Assembly (NCBI RefSeq): GCF_014845095.1
Contig: NZ_NKUG01000013.1
Location: 1-37,667, forward strand
Reading direction: 5' to 3'
Source: Methylobacterium bullatum
GTDB lineage: Bacteria > Pseudomonadota > Alphaproteobacteria > Rhizobiales > Beijerinckiaceae
Length of the DNA: 37,667 nucleotides
This document shows, piece after piece, positions 26,739 through 35,224 of the stretch. The notes under the pieces were generated by a model. That model had not been told where the DNA came from, made no database searches, and saw only the letters and a list, made by a program, of their open reading frames with translations. Made by a program: the position numbers and the translations under genes. The stretch's first letter is position 1. Each line of letters begins with the position of its first letter.

Positions 26739-27722
26739 ATGACGATCGGCATCCGCGACGTCGCCCGCGCCGCCGGGGTCTCCACCGCGACGGTCTCGCG
26801 CGCCCTCGGGCGCGGCCCCGTCAGCGAGGCCTTGAAGCGTCAGGTGGAGGAGGCCGTGCGCCTCACCGGCTATCGCCCGAACCTGTCGGCGCGGCGCCTG
26901 CGCTCGCAAGCGACCCGGACCATCGGGCTGATCGTCGCCGACATCCGCAACCCGTTCTTCACCGCGGTGAGCCGAGCCGTGGAGGATGCGGCCTATGCGG
27001 CCGGCATGCGGCTGATCCTGTGCAACACCGACGAGGATCCCGACCGCGAGGCAATGTATCTCCGGCTGATGGAGGAGGAGCGCGTCACCGGCGTGATCTT
27101 CGCGCCCACGCGGATCACGGCGGACAGGCTCGCCGCCCGCGACCTCGACGTCCCCGTCGTCTTCATCGACAGGACCGGACCGCCCGGCGCCCATGACAGC
27201 GTCGTCCTCGACAACGAAGCCGCCGCCGCCCTCCTCGTGGACCATCTGATCGGGTGCGGCTACCGGCGGATCGGCGGCCTGTTCGGCTCCACCTCGTCCA
27301 CCGCCCGGGAACGCCAGGCCGGCTACGAGACGGCGATCCGGCGCGCGGGCCTCGTGCCCGACATGCGCTCGGCGCCACCCAACGCCGCCGCTTCCGAACT
27401 CTGCGTCGGCCGCTGGCTCTCGGAGGCGACGCCGCCCGACGCACTGATCCTCTCCAACGGGCTGATGCTGATGGGGGCGGTGCGCGCCACGCGGTCGGCG
27501 GGCCTCGGCGTACCGGACGATCTCGGCCTTGCCGGGTTCGACAACGATGCCTGGACCGACCTCGTCGAACCCGGCCTCACGGTCATCGAGCAACCCGTCG
27601 CCGAGATCGGCGCCCAGGCCATGTCGCTCCTGTTCGACCGCCTGAAAGCGCCGGACCAGCCGATCCGCAAGGTCACCCTGAGCGGACGGCTGGTGGTGCG
27701 GGGGTCTTCGCAGCGGGGGTGA
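26739..27722 (+). CDS. fruR: LacI-family fructose-operon regulator
   Basis: A 327-residue transcription regulator. The N-terminal LacI helix-turn-helix reads IRDVARAAGVSTATVSRALG (residues 5-24), followed by the hinge helix NLSARRLRS, and then a periplasmic-binding-protein-like sensor domain beginning TIGLIVADIRNPFF. It is encoded divergently from fruBKA with two matching operators in the 165-bp gap, which is the main evidence for its target. In related systems a fructose phosphate relieves repression; the effector here is inferred to be fructose-1-phosphate or fructose-1,6-bisphosphate. The start ATG is eight bases after TGAGG. The gene symbol reflects context, not orthology to the enterobacterial Cra. 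Confidence 0.9.
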   Translation: MTIGIRDVARAAGVSTATVSRALGRGPVSEALKRQVEEAVRLTGYRPNLSARRLRSQATRTIGLIVADIRNPFFTAVSRAVEDAAYAAGMRLILCNTDEDPDREAMYLRLMEEERVTGVIFAPTRITADRLAARDLDVPVVFIDRTGPPGAHDSVVLDNEAAAALLVDHLIGCGYRRIGGLFGSTSSTARERQAGYETAIRRAGLVPDMRSAPPNAAASELCVGRWLSEATPPDALILSNGLMLMGAVRATRSAGLGVPDDLGLAGFDNDAWTDLVEPGLTVIEQPVAEIGAQAMSLLFDRLKAPDQPIRKVTLSGRLVVRGSSQRG

Positions 27723-27775
27723 GAGAGCGGCGGGTTGCCCGTTGGTGTGCAATAAACTCTGGTTCGATTGGGTGC

Positions 27776-27795
27776 CGTCGACCTAAAAGTCGACG
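27776..27795 (+). terminator. Short hairpin after fruR, possible terminator
   Basis: CGTCGAC (27776-27782) and GTCGACG (27789-27795) form a 7-bp stem with a CTAAAA loop, 54 bp after the fruR stop. No T tract follows, so termination by this stem alone is uncertain. The rest of the gap to 27977 shows nothing else. Confidence 0.35.
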
Positions 27796-27977
27796 ATGGA
27801 TCGAGCTTGACGATGCTGTCGCTCGATGATCTCTTGCAGACGGGCTGATGCAGCCTGCCGCTCGCGCCCCTGGGTACGGTGAATGCATCGAAGGATAAGG
27901 TCGCGATCCCTCAACCAGGGTCGGCCGGTCGGCAAGGCGAGCACTGACAGCGTGGTCGATCCGGTACGGGGATCAGT

Positions 27978-28745
27978 ATGCCCACTGTTGAAGATGCAAA
28001 GTCCATGGCCCGAGCCATGGAGGGCGCATTGCGCGCCAAGAACGTCACCCTCTCACACGGCGAATGTCTCGACATCGTTGCTCGCCAGTTTGGCCTCAAG
28101 GACTGGAATGTCCTGTCAGCCCAAGCCAAGCGGTATGAAGCTACCGCGCAGCGGCGGGCTTCTCAGCTAAAGGGATGGGCATTCCTTTCCGAGCACCCGG
28201 ATGTGTATGATCACGGGGCCGACGACGATCCTATCGCCCCTGGCGGCGGAACGGCGGTGATCCGTCTCGATCCCTTGCTTGGGCCACGCCGTTATCCCGA
28301 GCATTCTCGCGCCTTCGGATGCTACACGCAGACCATCTCGGCCGTGCCGTTCCATGGCAAGCGGGTGGAGATCAGCGGCAATCTACGCTGCCAGGATGTG
28401 AGCCATGGGGCGACACTGTGGGCCAGGGTGGACGGCATGCCGGGACATACCCTCAGCTTCGACAACCTTAAGGACGCCTCGGAGGGTTGGTTGTTCGGCA
28501 CCATGTCCTGGATCGACCGGAAGATTGTTCTGGACGTTCCCGCCGATGCAATCTCTCTCCACTACGGCTTTTTCCTGAAAGGCAAGGGAGCACTCTGGGC
28601 GGCCGATTTTAAGGTCGAAGAGGCACTCGCCGAAGCGCAGCTTACGTCGTCGCCGCCGGTGCAACACCGGAGAGCGCCTGCATGGCTCACTCCGACGAAC
28701 CTGCAGTTTTCTGATGTGATCGACGTCCCGGCGATTGCTTCGTGA
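27978..28745 (+). CDS. Protein with N-terminal glyoxalase-related (Glyoxalase_8-like) domain
   Basis: A 255-residue soluble protein. The first ~55 residues, with AKSMARAMEGALRAKN then LSHGECLDIVARQFGLKDWNVL, match the short helical domain that databases file under the glyoxalase superfamily, common in Hyphomicrobiales. The rest, about residues 85-220, is a separate beta-rich domain with blocks such as HGKRVEISGNLRCQD and KIVLDVPADAISLHYGFFL, typical of a jelly-roll or carbohydrate-binding-like sandwich. No metal-binding glyoxalase residues can be pointed to, so enzymatic activity is not claimed. The start ATG is at 27978 with GGGGA a few bases upstream. An imperfect hairpin follows the gene (TTCGCATGG at 28782 with CCATGCGAA at 28810). 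Confidence 0.65.
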   Translation: MPTVEDAKSMARAMEGALRAKNVTLSHGECLDIVARQFGLKDWNVLSAQAKRYEATAQRRASQLKGWAFLSEHPDVYDHGADDDPIAPGGGTAVIRLDPLLGPRRYPEHSRAFGCYTQTISAVPFHGKRVEISGNLRCQDVSHGATLWARVDGMPGHTLSFDNLKDASEGWLFGTMSWIDRKIVLDVPADAISLHYGFFLKGKGALWAADFKVEEALAEAQLTSSPPVQHRRAPAWLTPTNLQFSDVIDVPAIAS

Positions 28746-28861
28746 TTGCATCTTCGTGGCTAGAGCAGCCGCGAGGTACGATTCGCATGGGCGACGGAAG
28801 TCACGTCGACCATGCGAACTGGATTGATTAAGGCCGTTCCCTTCCCCTCACAAACGCATCC

Positions 28862-29434
28862 CTACGCCCCCGCAAACAACTCCGGCCGTCGCAGCCGCAA
28901 CGCGAAAAGCAAAACGAGGGTCTTCATGTCGGTGATCTCGCCCCGGTCGCTCATGGCGGCGAGGGTGGCGAGGGGCATCTCGTGGACGGTGATGGTCTCG
29001 TGCTCGTCGGCGAGACCGCCGCCGGGGCCGGAGCGGTCGGCGGCGGTATAGGCGCCGAGGAAGAGGTCCATCTGTTCGGTGGAGATGCCGGGCATGGACC
29101 AGCCGGTCGTCAGGCGTTCCAGGGGGCCGAGGCGGACGCCGGTCTCCTCGAACGCCTCGCGGCGGGCGCCGTCCTCGGGCTCGGATTCGTCGAGGAGCCC
29201 GGCCGGGACTTCGAGGAGCGACAGGGTGCCGGCGGCAAAGAAGGTGGGCGGCCGGAACTGCTCCACCAGCAGGGCCACGCGGCGCTCGGGATCGTAGGGC
29301 AGCACCCCGACCGCGCGGCCGTGATCCTCGATCTCGCGGGTCAGGCGCGTGCCGTCCGGCATCGTGACCTCGGCCACGAGAAAACGGCTCCAGCCATCGT
29401 GCAAGATGCGGGTGCCACGGATCACCGGCGCCAT
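28862..29434 (-). CDS. Nudix hydrolase, ADP-ribose pyrophosphatase type
   Basis: A 190-residue Nudix protein. The Nudix box is the stretch GLLDESE...REAFEETGV around residues 78-99, with the catalytic REAFEETG intact, but the loop between the first Glu and the Arg-Glu pair is one residue shorter than the canonical G-x5-E-x7-RE. The upstream VALLVEQFRPPTF and PAGLLDE resemble ADP-ribose pyrophosphatases (NudF-like), which cleave ADP-ribose to AMP and ribose-5-phosphate. The exact substrate is inferred. The gene is on the minus strand, about 110 bp downstream of the TusA-like gene. Confidence 0.85.
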   Translation of the reverse strand: MAPVIRGTRILHDGWSRFLVAEVTMPDGTRLTREIEDHGRAVGVLPYDPERRVALLVEQFRPPTFFAAGTLSLLEVPAGLLDESEPEDGARREAFEETGVRLGPLERLTTGWSMPGISTEQMDLFLGAYTAADRSGPGGGLADEHETITVHEMPLATLAAMSDRGEITDMKTLVLLFALRLRRPELFAGA

Positions 29435-29544
29435 CGATTCGTTCCCGTCTTCCGGCCGCGGGCGGTCGCGCGGCCTTCTTCGGGATCACCTAACCGCGAG
29501 TTGCCGCATCAATGAGGCGAAGACGGTGCGGAATGAACGAGTTT

Positions 29545-29781
29545 TCAGGCGCCGCCCTTCTCGATGGTGAAGCTGAAGACGCCGTCGTCCCGGCCCTGAC
29601 CGACGAGACGATCGCCCTCCTGGGTAACGAGATGGGGGATGTCGATCACCGAGACCGGATCTGTGCAGAGGATGGTCAGCTGCGCCCCCGGTTCCAGGCC
29701 GCGTAGGGCCTTGCGGGTGCGCAGCACCGGCAGGGGGCATTTCAGGCCGCTGAGATCGAGGACGGGCGGCGCGTCGGTCAT
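29545..29781 (-). CDS. TusA-family sulfur carrier protein
   Basis: A 78-residue TusA/SirA/YeeD-family protein. The family motif is CPLP with the active Cys15 (LSGLKCPLPVL), followed by the usual alpha/beta layout and TDP at about 40-42. These small carriers accept persulfide sulfur and hand it to tRNA thiolation or molybdopterin pathways. No dsr or sox gene is nearby. Length and motif are typical. It lies between a Gly/Tyr-rich secreted protein gene and the Nudix gene, all on the minus strand. Confidence 0.9.
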   Translation of the reverse strand: MTDAPPVLDLSGLKCPLPVLRTRKALRGLEPGAQLTILCTDPVSVIDIPHLVTQEGDRLVGQGRDDGVFSFTIEKGGA

Positions 29782-29798
29782 ATCAGCCCCGCGATACG

Positions 29799-29832
29799 AA
29801 AACCCCGCCCGAGGCCGGAGCCTGGAGCGGGG
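29799..29832 (-). terminator. Terminator after the Gly/Tyr-rich protein gene
   Basis: Read on the minus strand, CCCCGC at 29832-29827 pairs with GCGGGG at 29808-29803, with a partly paired loop, followed by TTTT (29802-29799). It lies 33 bp after the stop codon at 29865 and just before the TusA-like gene, so it separates the two transcripts. Confidence 0.65.
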
Positions 29833-29864
29833 CGTGAGCCGAAGACGAGGCTCGGTAAATGATG

Positions 29865-30275
29865 TCAGTAGCCGTAGGCCGGATAGCCGTAGGCCGGGGC
29901 GTAGCCATAGGCGGGCGCGTAGCCATAGGCCGGGGCATACCCGTAGCCGGGTGCGTAGCCGCGGTCGTAATAGCCGTAGCGGGGAGCCTGGCTCGCCGCG
30001 ATGGCGCCACCGATGATGCCGAGGGCGGCGCCCGCAGCGATAGCTCCACCGATACCGGGTCCACGGCGATAGCCGCCGCCGTAATAGCCGCGACGGTAGC
30101 CGTAGCCGCCGCCGTAATAGCGGCCGTAACGCACGGTCTCCACGGCCGAACCGCTGCCGGCGACCTGCGCCGAGGTCAGCGCGGGCATCGGGGCGGCCTG
30201 TGCGCCGGAGAGAGGAGCTGCCGCCAGACCGACGGCGGTCGAACCGGCAAGGACCAGGGACATGATGCGCGACAT
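29865..30275 (-). CDS. Secreted Gly/Tyr-rich repeat protein of unknown function
   Basis: A 136-residue exported protein. Residues 1-27 are a signal peptide (MSRIMSLVLAGSTAVGLAAA, cleavage after AQA). The middle holds a YYGGGYGYRRGYYGGGY block and a hydrophobic glycine-alanine stretch (GGAIAAGAALGIIGGAIAA), which is either a membrane segment or a glycine-zipper. The C-terminus is a tandem GYAPAY hexapeptide repeated about three times, ending YGYPAYGY. Proteins of this kind are widespread in Hyphomicrobiales and annotated as hypothetical. The ATG at 30275 is chosen because GGAG lies nine bases upstream; an in-frame TTG at 30290 is the alternative. Confidence 0.72.
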   Translation of the reverse strand: MSRIMSLVLAGSTAVGLAAAPLSGAQAAPMPALTSAQVAGSGSAVETVRYGRYYGGGYGYRRGYYGGGYRRGPGIGGAIAAGAALGIIGGAIAASQAPRYGYYDRGYAPGYGYAPAYGYAPAYGYAPAYGYPAYGY

Positions 30276-30427
30276 GCGTGCGATCTCCAATTACGAGTGA
30301 ACCTGATCCGTAAAAACACCATCTCCGATGAACCGTTCCGGAACAGACGAGGCACTATCGGCCGGACGTGTGCTCCGACACAATTGTCGTGACCAGAAGA
30401 TGTGGTTTCATGGTCAATGCCGTCTCT

Positions 30428-31795
30428 TCAGAACACGCATTCGGTGAAGGCCGGCTCCACGGAACGCCGCCACGGACCTTCGTAATCGGCGAGCCTGTCC
30501 TCCGCCCGCGAACGACCGCTGGCGACAATGGCTTCCAAAGGCTGCAGATGATGTGTCTCGTCGCGCCCCTGCTCATCGCGGCGCCCGCGCGCCTCGAGGC
30601 CCTTGCGGGCGATGGCCAAGGCTTCCGCCGCCACGGTTCCGAGGCTGCGGCCGGCGATCGGCGTGGCGAGGCCGAGGCGCGGGACCATGGCGCGCAGGCA
30701 TTCCCGCTCGGAGGCGCTCCAGGCCTTGGCGATGTCCCAGGCCGCTTCGAGCCCGGCCTCGTCGTAGAGAAGGCCGACCCAGAAGGCCGCCTGCGCGACG
30801 ATCATGTCCGCGCCGCCCACATCCGAGCCGCGCATCTCGATGTAGCGCTTCAGCCTGACCTCGGGGAAAGCGGTGGAGGCGTGGTTGGCCCAGTCGGACA
30901 TCGTGGCCCGCTCGCCGGGAAGGGCCGCGAGGCGCCCATCCATGAGGTCGCGGAACGAGGCGCCGCTGACGTCGTGATAGGTCTCGCCGCGCTTGACGAA
31001 ATACATCGGCATGTCGAGCAGCCAGTCGACATAGGCCTCGTAGCCGAACCCGGCCTCGAAGGCGCGGGGCAGCATGCCGGTCCGGTCGGCGTCGGTGTCG
31101 CGCCAGATCTCCGAGCGGCGGGAGAGGAAGCCGTTGGGGCGGCCATCGGTGAAGGGAGAATTGGCGAACAGAGCCGTCGCCACCGGCTGCAGCGCCAGGG
31201 CGACGCGCATCTTGGTCGCCATGTCGGCCTCGGAGGAGAAGTCGAGATTCACCTGCACCGTGGCGGTGCGCAGCATCATGTCGAGGCCGAGGGAGCCGAC
31301 CTTGGGCATGTAGCCGGCCATGATCTTGTAGCGGCTCTTGGGCATGACCGGCGTGCCCTCGCGCGTCCATTTCGGGCTCATGCCGAGGTCGAGGAAGCCG
31401 ATGCCGAGGGGATCGGCTGCCCGAGCGGTGGCTTCGAGATGGATGCGCAGCTCACGCTCGGTGGCGTGGACGTCCGGAAGCGGCGCGCCGGAGAGTTCGA
31501 ACTGCCCGCCGGGCTCGAGGGAGATCGCACCGCCATCCGCGCCGGCGAGGCCGATCAGGTGGCCCGCATCCTCGATCGCCTCCCAGCCGGTCTCGCGCGC
31601 GACGCCTTCGAGCAGGGAGCGGATGCCGGTCTCGCCCTCGTAGGGGACGGGCGAGTTGCCGTCCCGGTAGAACGGGACCTTCTCGTGCTCGGTACCGACG
31701 GCGAAGCGCTCGCGCGGTTTCTCGCCCTCGGCGAACCACGCGATCAGTTCGTCCCGCTTCGTCAGCGGTGTGGTGTCGGACGTATCGCGCGCCAT
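30428..31795 (-). CDS. gshA: Glutamate-cysteine ligase (GshA, plant/alphaproteobacterial type)
   Basis: A 455-residue cytoplasmic ligase making gamma-glutamylcysteine from glutamate, cysteine and ATP, the first step of glutathione synthesis. It belongs to the plant-like class: FAVGTEHEKVPFY near residue 31-43, the ligand-binding SLEPGGQFELSG near 92-103, MPKSRYKIMAGYMPKVG near 150-166, and YIEMRGSDVG near 315. In this class a disulfide switch may tune activity. The ATG at 31795 is 129 bp after the rsmE stop on the same strand, a pairing found across Hyphomicrobiales. In methylotrophs glutathione also supports formaldehyde and stress metabolism. Confidence 0.95.
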   Translation of the reverse strand: MARDTSDTTPLTKRDELIAWFAEGEKPRERFAVGTEHEKVPFYRDGNSPVPYEGETGIRSLLEGVARETGWEAIEDAGHLIGLAGADGGAISLEPGGQFELSGAPLPDVHATERELRIHLEATARAADPLGIGFLDLGMSPKWTREGTPVMPKSRYKIMAGYMPKVGSLGLDMMLRTATVQVNLDFSSEADMATKMRVALALQPVATALFANSPFTDGRPNGFLSRRSEIWRDTDADRTGMLPRAFEAGFGYEAYVDWLLDMPMYFVKRGETYHDVSGASFRDLMDGRLAALPGERATMSDWANHASTAFPEVRLKRYIEMRGSDVGGADMIVAQAAFWVGLLYDEAGLEAAWDIAKAWSASERECLRAMVPRLGLATPIAGRSLGTVAAEALAIARKGLEARGRRDEQGRDETHHLQPLEAIVASGRSRAEDRLADYEGPWRRSVEPAFTECVF

Positions 31796-31924
31796 GCGCT
31801 GCCTCGTGGTGAAGGTCGTTTGTGGTGAGAGGCGCGCCGGACCGCAGCGGAGGAGCCTCCTGAGAGATGGCGACTCCTTAGTCCAGCGGCGAGGCAGGAA
31901 CAACGTAGGCCAAAGGAGGCCCGC

Positions 31925-32677
31925 TCAGCGTGTGTCGCCGAGCACAGACTGCACCAGAGCCAGCGCCACCACGGCGGCGGTGTCCGCGCGCAGGATGCGT
32001 GGTCCGAGGGACAGCGCCACGGTGTTCGGCCGGGCGGCCATCATGTCCCTTTCCTCCGGCGAGAATCCGCCTTCGGGCCCGATCAGCACGGCCAGCGGCG
32101 GTGGCGCCGCCGGGTCCGCCGCCTCGCGCAGGGCCGCCACCGGATCGGCGACGGGGGCGTCTTCGTCGCAGAAGACGAGGAGGCGGGCAGGGTCGAGCTC
32201 CGCCAGGGCGACGGGAAGCCGGACCGCCTCGGGGAGATCGGGAATCGCCAGGATGCCGCATTGCTCGGCCGCCTCGATGGCGTTGGCGCGCAGGCGATCC
32301 AGGTTGATCCGCTCGCCCTGGGTGTAGCGGGTGAAGACGGGGCGGATGGTGCCGGCGCCCATCTCCACCGCCTTCTGGGCCAGGTAATCCAGCCTCGCGG
32401 TCTTCAACGGCGCGAAGAGGTAGTGCAGGTCGGCCCGCCCGGGCTGTGGGCGCAGACGCTCGACGACGATCAGTTCCGCGCTCTTGCGGCCGTTCTGGGC
32501 GATGCGGGTGCGCCACTCGCCGTCGCGCCCGTTGAAGACGAGCACCGGATCGTCCGGGCCGCGTCGCAGGACGTTCAGCAGGTAGTTCGCCTGCGCGCGT
32601 TCCAGCGGGAGAACCGTCCCTTCGCGGAGGTCCGGCTCGACGAAGAGGCGCGGGGCGGTGAAGTCGTAATGTGCCAT
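31925..32677 (-). CDS. rsmE: 16S rRNA m3U1498 methyltransferase RsmE
   Basis: A 250-residue SPOUT-class methyltransferase that uses S-adenosylmethionine to methylate N3 of U1498 in 16S rRNA. The N-terminal PUA-like part begins RLFVEPDLREG. The C-terminal knot domain has the family motifs LIGPEGGFSPEE near 203-214 and LGPRILRADTA near 228-238. Length is normal. The ATG at 32677 is chosen because the protein then begins MAHYDFTAPRLF as in relatives; ten further codons upstream are open but unlike the family. It is followed by gshA. Confidence 0.94.
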   Translation of the reverse strand: MAHYDFTAPRLFVEPDLREGTVLPLERAQANYLLNVLRRGPDDPVLVFNGRDGEWRTRIAQNGRKSAELIVVERLRPQPGRADLHYLFAPLKTARLDYLAQKAVEMGAGTIRPVFTRYTQGERINLDRLRANAIEAAEQCGILAIPDLPEAVRLPVALAELDPARLLVFCDEDAPVADPVAALREAADPAAPPPLAVLIGPEGGFSPEERDMMAARPNTVALSLGPRILRADTAAVVALALVQSVLGDTR

Positions 32678-32913
32678 GGATCGGGGTGGTCGCTCGCGGC
32701 ACCACACCTGTCAACGCGTGAGGGAGGCCGAGGTGATGCGAAAGCGCAACAGCGTCGGATTATGTCGCGTTTCCCCAAGCGCATGTATTACCGCCCGTTT
32801 ACGTCTCGAAAGACGCCACATTCCTATGGCGAGACGTCTTGCAGGATAGGCAATCGCTCCGGCGGCCACGAATTGGGCACCGGTGGGGATTGGGGGAGAG
32901 GGAAGCCTAGCTA

Positions 32914-33381
32914 ATGTCATCGAAGACCATCGCGGCGGTCGCCGGAGCCCTGCTGGGTTCCGCCCTCCTCGCCGGCCCTGCTTTCGCGCAGAACGCGGAA
33001 TGCGGCGACATCCAGAAGACGCTTCAGTCGCGCAAGGATCTCGTGGCCAAGGCGAATGCCGCCTCGAACTCGAAGAAGAAGATGACCCCGGCCGAGGCCT
33101 GCGCCCTGTTCGGCAAGCTGCAGGCCAACGGCAACGAGGGCGTCAAGTGGATCGCCGCCAACAAGGAATGGTGCTCGATTCCGGATTCCTTCGCCGAAGG
33201 CTTCAAGGCCGACCATCTGAAGGTCGCCGGCATCCGCACCAAGATCTGCGGCGTCGCCGCCCAAGCCGCGAAGATGGAAGCCCAGGCACGGGCGCAGGCC
33301 CAGAACGGCGGCGGCGGTGGCGGCATGCTCGGCGGCCCCGGCCTCACCGGCAGCCTGAAGATGCCGCAGGGCGCGCTCTGA
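32914..33381 (+). CDS. Small periplasmic protein with Gly-rich tail, unknown function
   Basis: A 155-residue exported protein. The signal peptide is MSSKTIAAVAGALLGSALLAG with cleavage after AFA near residue 25. The mature part has four cysteines (AECGD, EACAL, EWCSI, KICGV), a helical amphipathic pattern and a QAQARAQA-like helix, ending in a Gly-rich stretch (NGGGGGGMLGG). Homologous small proteins are found in other Hyphomicrobiales as hypothetical periplasmic proteins; no function is known to me. A purine-rich GGAGAGGGAAG sits about ten bases before the ATG. It is divergent from rsmE and 38 bp ahead of ubiA, so co-transcription with ubiA is possible. Confidence 0.7.
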   Translation: MSSKTIAAVAGALLGSALLAGPAFAQNAECGDIQKTLQSRKDLVAKANAASNSKKKMTPAEACALFGKLQANGNEGVKWIAANKEWCSIPDSFAEGFKADHLKVAGIRTKICGVAAQAAKMEAQARAQAQNGGGGGGMLGGPGLTGSLKMPQGAL

Positions 33382-33419
33382 ACCTTGGCTGAGTCGCCGC
33401 GTCACGGCCTCGTTTCCGC

Positions 33420-34376
33420 ATGGCGGGCGTGACCTCCCGGCCCGGTGCGGATGGCAGGGTCGCGGACGCGGTCGCCGGGCACTGGGTCGATCGCCTCGCC
33501 CCGCGCGGCCTGCGCCCCTATCTCAGGCTGGCGCGGATCGACCGTCCCATCGGATGGTGGCTGCTGCTGCTGCCGTGCTGGTGGTCGGCCGCCCTCGCGG
33601 CGCTCGCCGGCCACAAGCCGTTTCCGGACCCGGCCCATCTCGTCCTGTTCCTCATCGGCGCCATCGCCATGAGGGGGGCGGGGTCGACCTACAACGACAT
33701 CGCCGACCGCGACCTCGACGCTCAGGTGGAGCGCACGCGCTCGCGCCCCCTCCCCTCCGGGCAGGTGCGGACACGCTCCGCCGCGATCTTCCTGGTGCTG
33801 CAGGCGCTGGTGGGGCTGGCGGTGCTGTTGCAGTTCAACCGTACCGCCATTCTCGTCGGCATGGCGTCGCTCGTGCCGGTGGCGATCTATCCGTTCATGA
33901 AACGGGTGATGTCGATGCCCCAGGCAGTGCTGGGCCTCGCCTTTTCGTGGGGCGCGCTGATGGGGTGGGTCGCCGCCTTCGGCGATCTCGGCGCCCCGGC
34001 GCTGCTGCTCTATGCCGGCACGGTGGCGTGGGTCGTCGGCTACGACACGATCTACGCGGTGCAGGATATCGAGGACGACGAGATCGCCGGCATCCGCTCC
34101 TCGGCCCGCTTGTTCGGACGCGGTTTGAGGCCGGCCATCGGCCTTTGCTACGCGGTTTCGGTCGCTTCCATCGCCGCCGCATCGACCCTGGCGGGGGCCG
34201 GTCCCGTGGGCGCCCTCGGCGTCACCCTCTTCGCCCTCCATCTCGGATGGCAGGTCGTCCGTCTGAAACCCGGCGACGGGCGCGGGGCGCTCAGGCTCTT
34301 CCGCTCCAACCGCGATGCCGGGCTGATCCTCTTTGCCGGACTGGCGGCGGATGCCGTCTGGCAGGGGCTGTCCTGA
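33420..34376 (+). CDS. ubiA: 4-hydroxybenzoate polyprenyltransferase (UbiA)
   Basis: A 318-residue inner-membrane prenyltransferase of ubiquinone synthesis that joins 4-hydroxybenzoate to the polyprenyl diphosphate tail. The two Asp-rich diphosphate-binding motifs are NDIADRDLD at 92-100 and YAVQDIEDDEIAG near 216-228. About eight hydrophobic segments flank them, with DRPIGWWLLLLPCWW as the first. No clear Shine-Dalgarno precedes the ATG at 33420; the N-terminal ~30 residues are family-variable, so the true start could be slightly different. It sits between a small periplasmic protein and, convergently, a DUF6101-like protein. Confidence 0.93.
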   Translation: MAGVTSRPGADGRVADAVAGHWVDRLAPRGLRPYLRLARIDRPIGWWLLLLPCWWSAALAALAGHKPFPDPAHLVLFLIGAIAMRGAGSTYNDIADRDLDAQVERTRSRPLPSGQVRTRSAAIFLVLQALVGLAVLLQFNRTAILVGMASLVPVAIYPFMKRVMSMPQAVLGLAFSWGALMGWVAAFGDLGAPALLLYAGTVAWVVGYDTIYAVQDIEDDEIAGIRSSARLFGRGLRPAIGLCYAVSVASIAAASTLAGAGPVGALGVTLFALHLGWQVVRLKPGDGRGALRLFRSNRDAGLILFAGLAADAVWQGLS

Positions 34377-34389
34377 GCCCGATCCGGCC

Positions 34390-34920
34390 TCAGGACAGGG
34401 CGCCGCCGACGATCTCGTTCTCGCCGCGATAGATCAGCGGACGCACGGGCAGCACGCCGGTCTTGCGGCGGACGAGGAAGCGCGGGCGACGGCCGTTGAG
34501 CAGGCCGTGGCGGCGGCGGGCGCGAGTGGTGCCGAGGGCGACCCGGCCGAGCTGCCGCGACACGACGGCGAGGGTGCCGTCTTCCCGCACGATCATCCGC
34601 GGCAGGCCCGTGCGAGCCGAGCAATCGCGCCAGATCGCCACGACGTCCTCGTCACCGTAAGGGCCGAGGCGGCCGAGCGTGGTGCCGGCGCCATCCACCA
34701 GAAGAAGCGCGAAACGGTCTTCGTCGCACGCATCGCTGTCCTCGGAGGCGAAAGCGAGGGCGACGCCGACGGCTTCGGTGCCGCCACCGATGCGGCCGGT
34801 GATCGGAAGCGACGAGGGGGAAAACGTCGTGGTGGGCAGCGTGACACCGTCCTGGAGGCAGGCATCCGCAGCGGTGCCGACAGTTGTCTCGGTCTGATTC
34901 ATGTTTGAGAAAGTGTTCAT
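34390..34920 (-). CDS. DUF6101-like protein of unknown function
   Basis: A 176-residue soluble protein. An acidic, Thr/Asp-rich first half is followed by a strongly basic C-terminal block (TTRARRRHGLLNGRRPRFL then VRRKTG). Its sequence and its position next to ubiA resemble a DUF6101 family of Hyphomicrobiales as I remember it; this assignment is tentative. No catalytic motif or membrane segment is seen. It is convergent with ubiA with only 13 bp between the stops. The ATG at 34920 has a weak AGGG about ten bases upstream; a second ATG at 34902 has none. Confidence 0.6.
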   Translation of the reverse strand: MNTFSNMNQTETTVGTAADACLQDGVTLPTTTFSPSSLPITGRIGGGTEAVGVALAFASEDSDACDEDRFALLLVDGAGTTLGRLGPYGDEDVVAIWRDCSARTGLPRMIVREDGTLAVVSRQLGRVALGTTRARRRHGLLNGRRPRFLVRRKTGVLPVRPLIYRGENEIVGGALS

Positions 34921-35224
34921 CGGATCGACGCCCTGTTGGTGTGGTTGGCCTCTTGAGGGCCGCCTCTTATGACAAGCAGAATCACGTCTAACCTCATCAC
35001 GCCAGCTTAATAGCCAGAGTTAAGCGATGGTGGATGGGCCGGAAGCGTTCGGAATGCTCAACACTTCCTTGCCGCATTCGTCAGGATCCGGGGGCATCGC
35101 CCGCGCGCGATCCTTGTGGGCGTCGCGGGCTCACCCTACAAAGAAAAGGGTCCCTTGCACCGCCCTGCGCGTGGAAGACGGATTCGCCACCGCCACCGAT
35201 AGAACCCCGACGATCCGGAGACGC
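34921..35224. other. Gap between divergent genes, no feature recognised
   Basis: 304 bases between the divergent DUF6101-like gene and cysQ, presumably holding both promoters. I could not place a convincing -35/-10 pair, and I see no RNA gene, repeat or operator. Confidence 0.5.
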
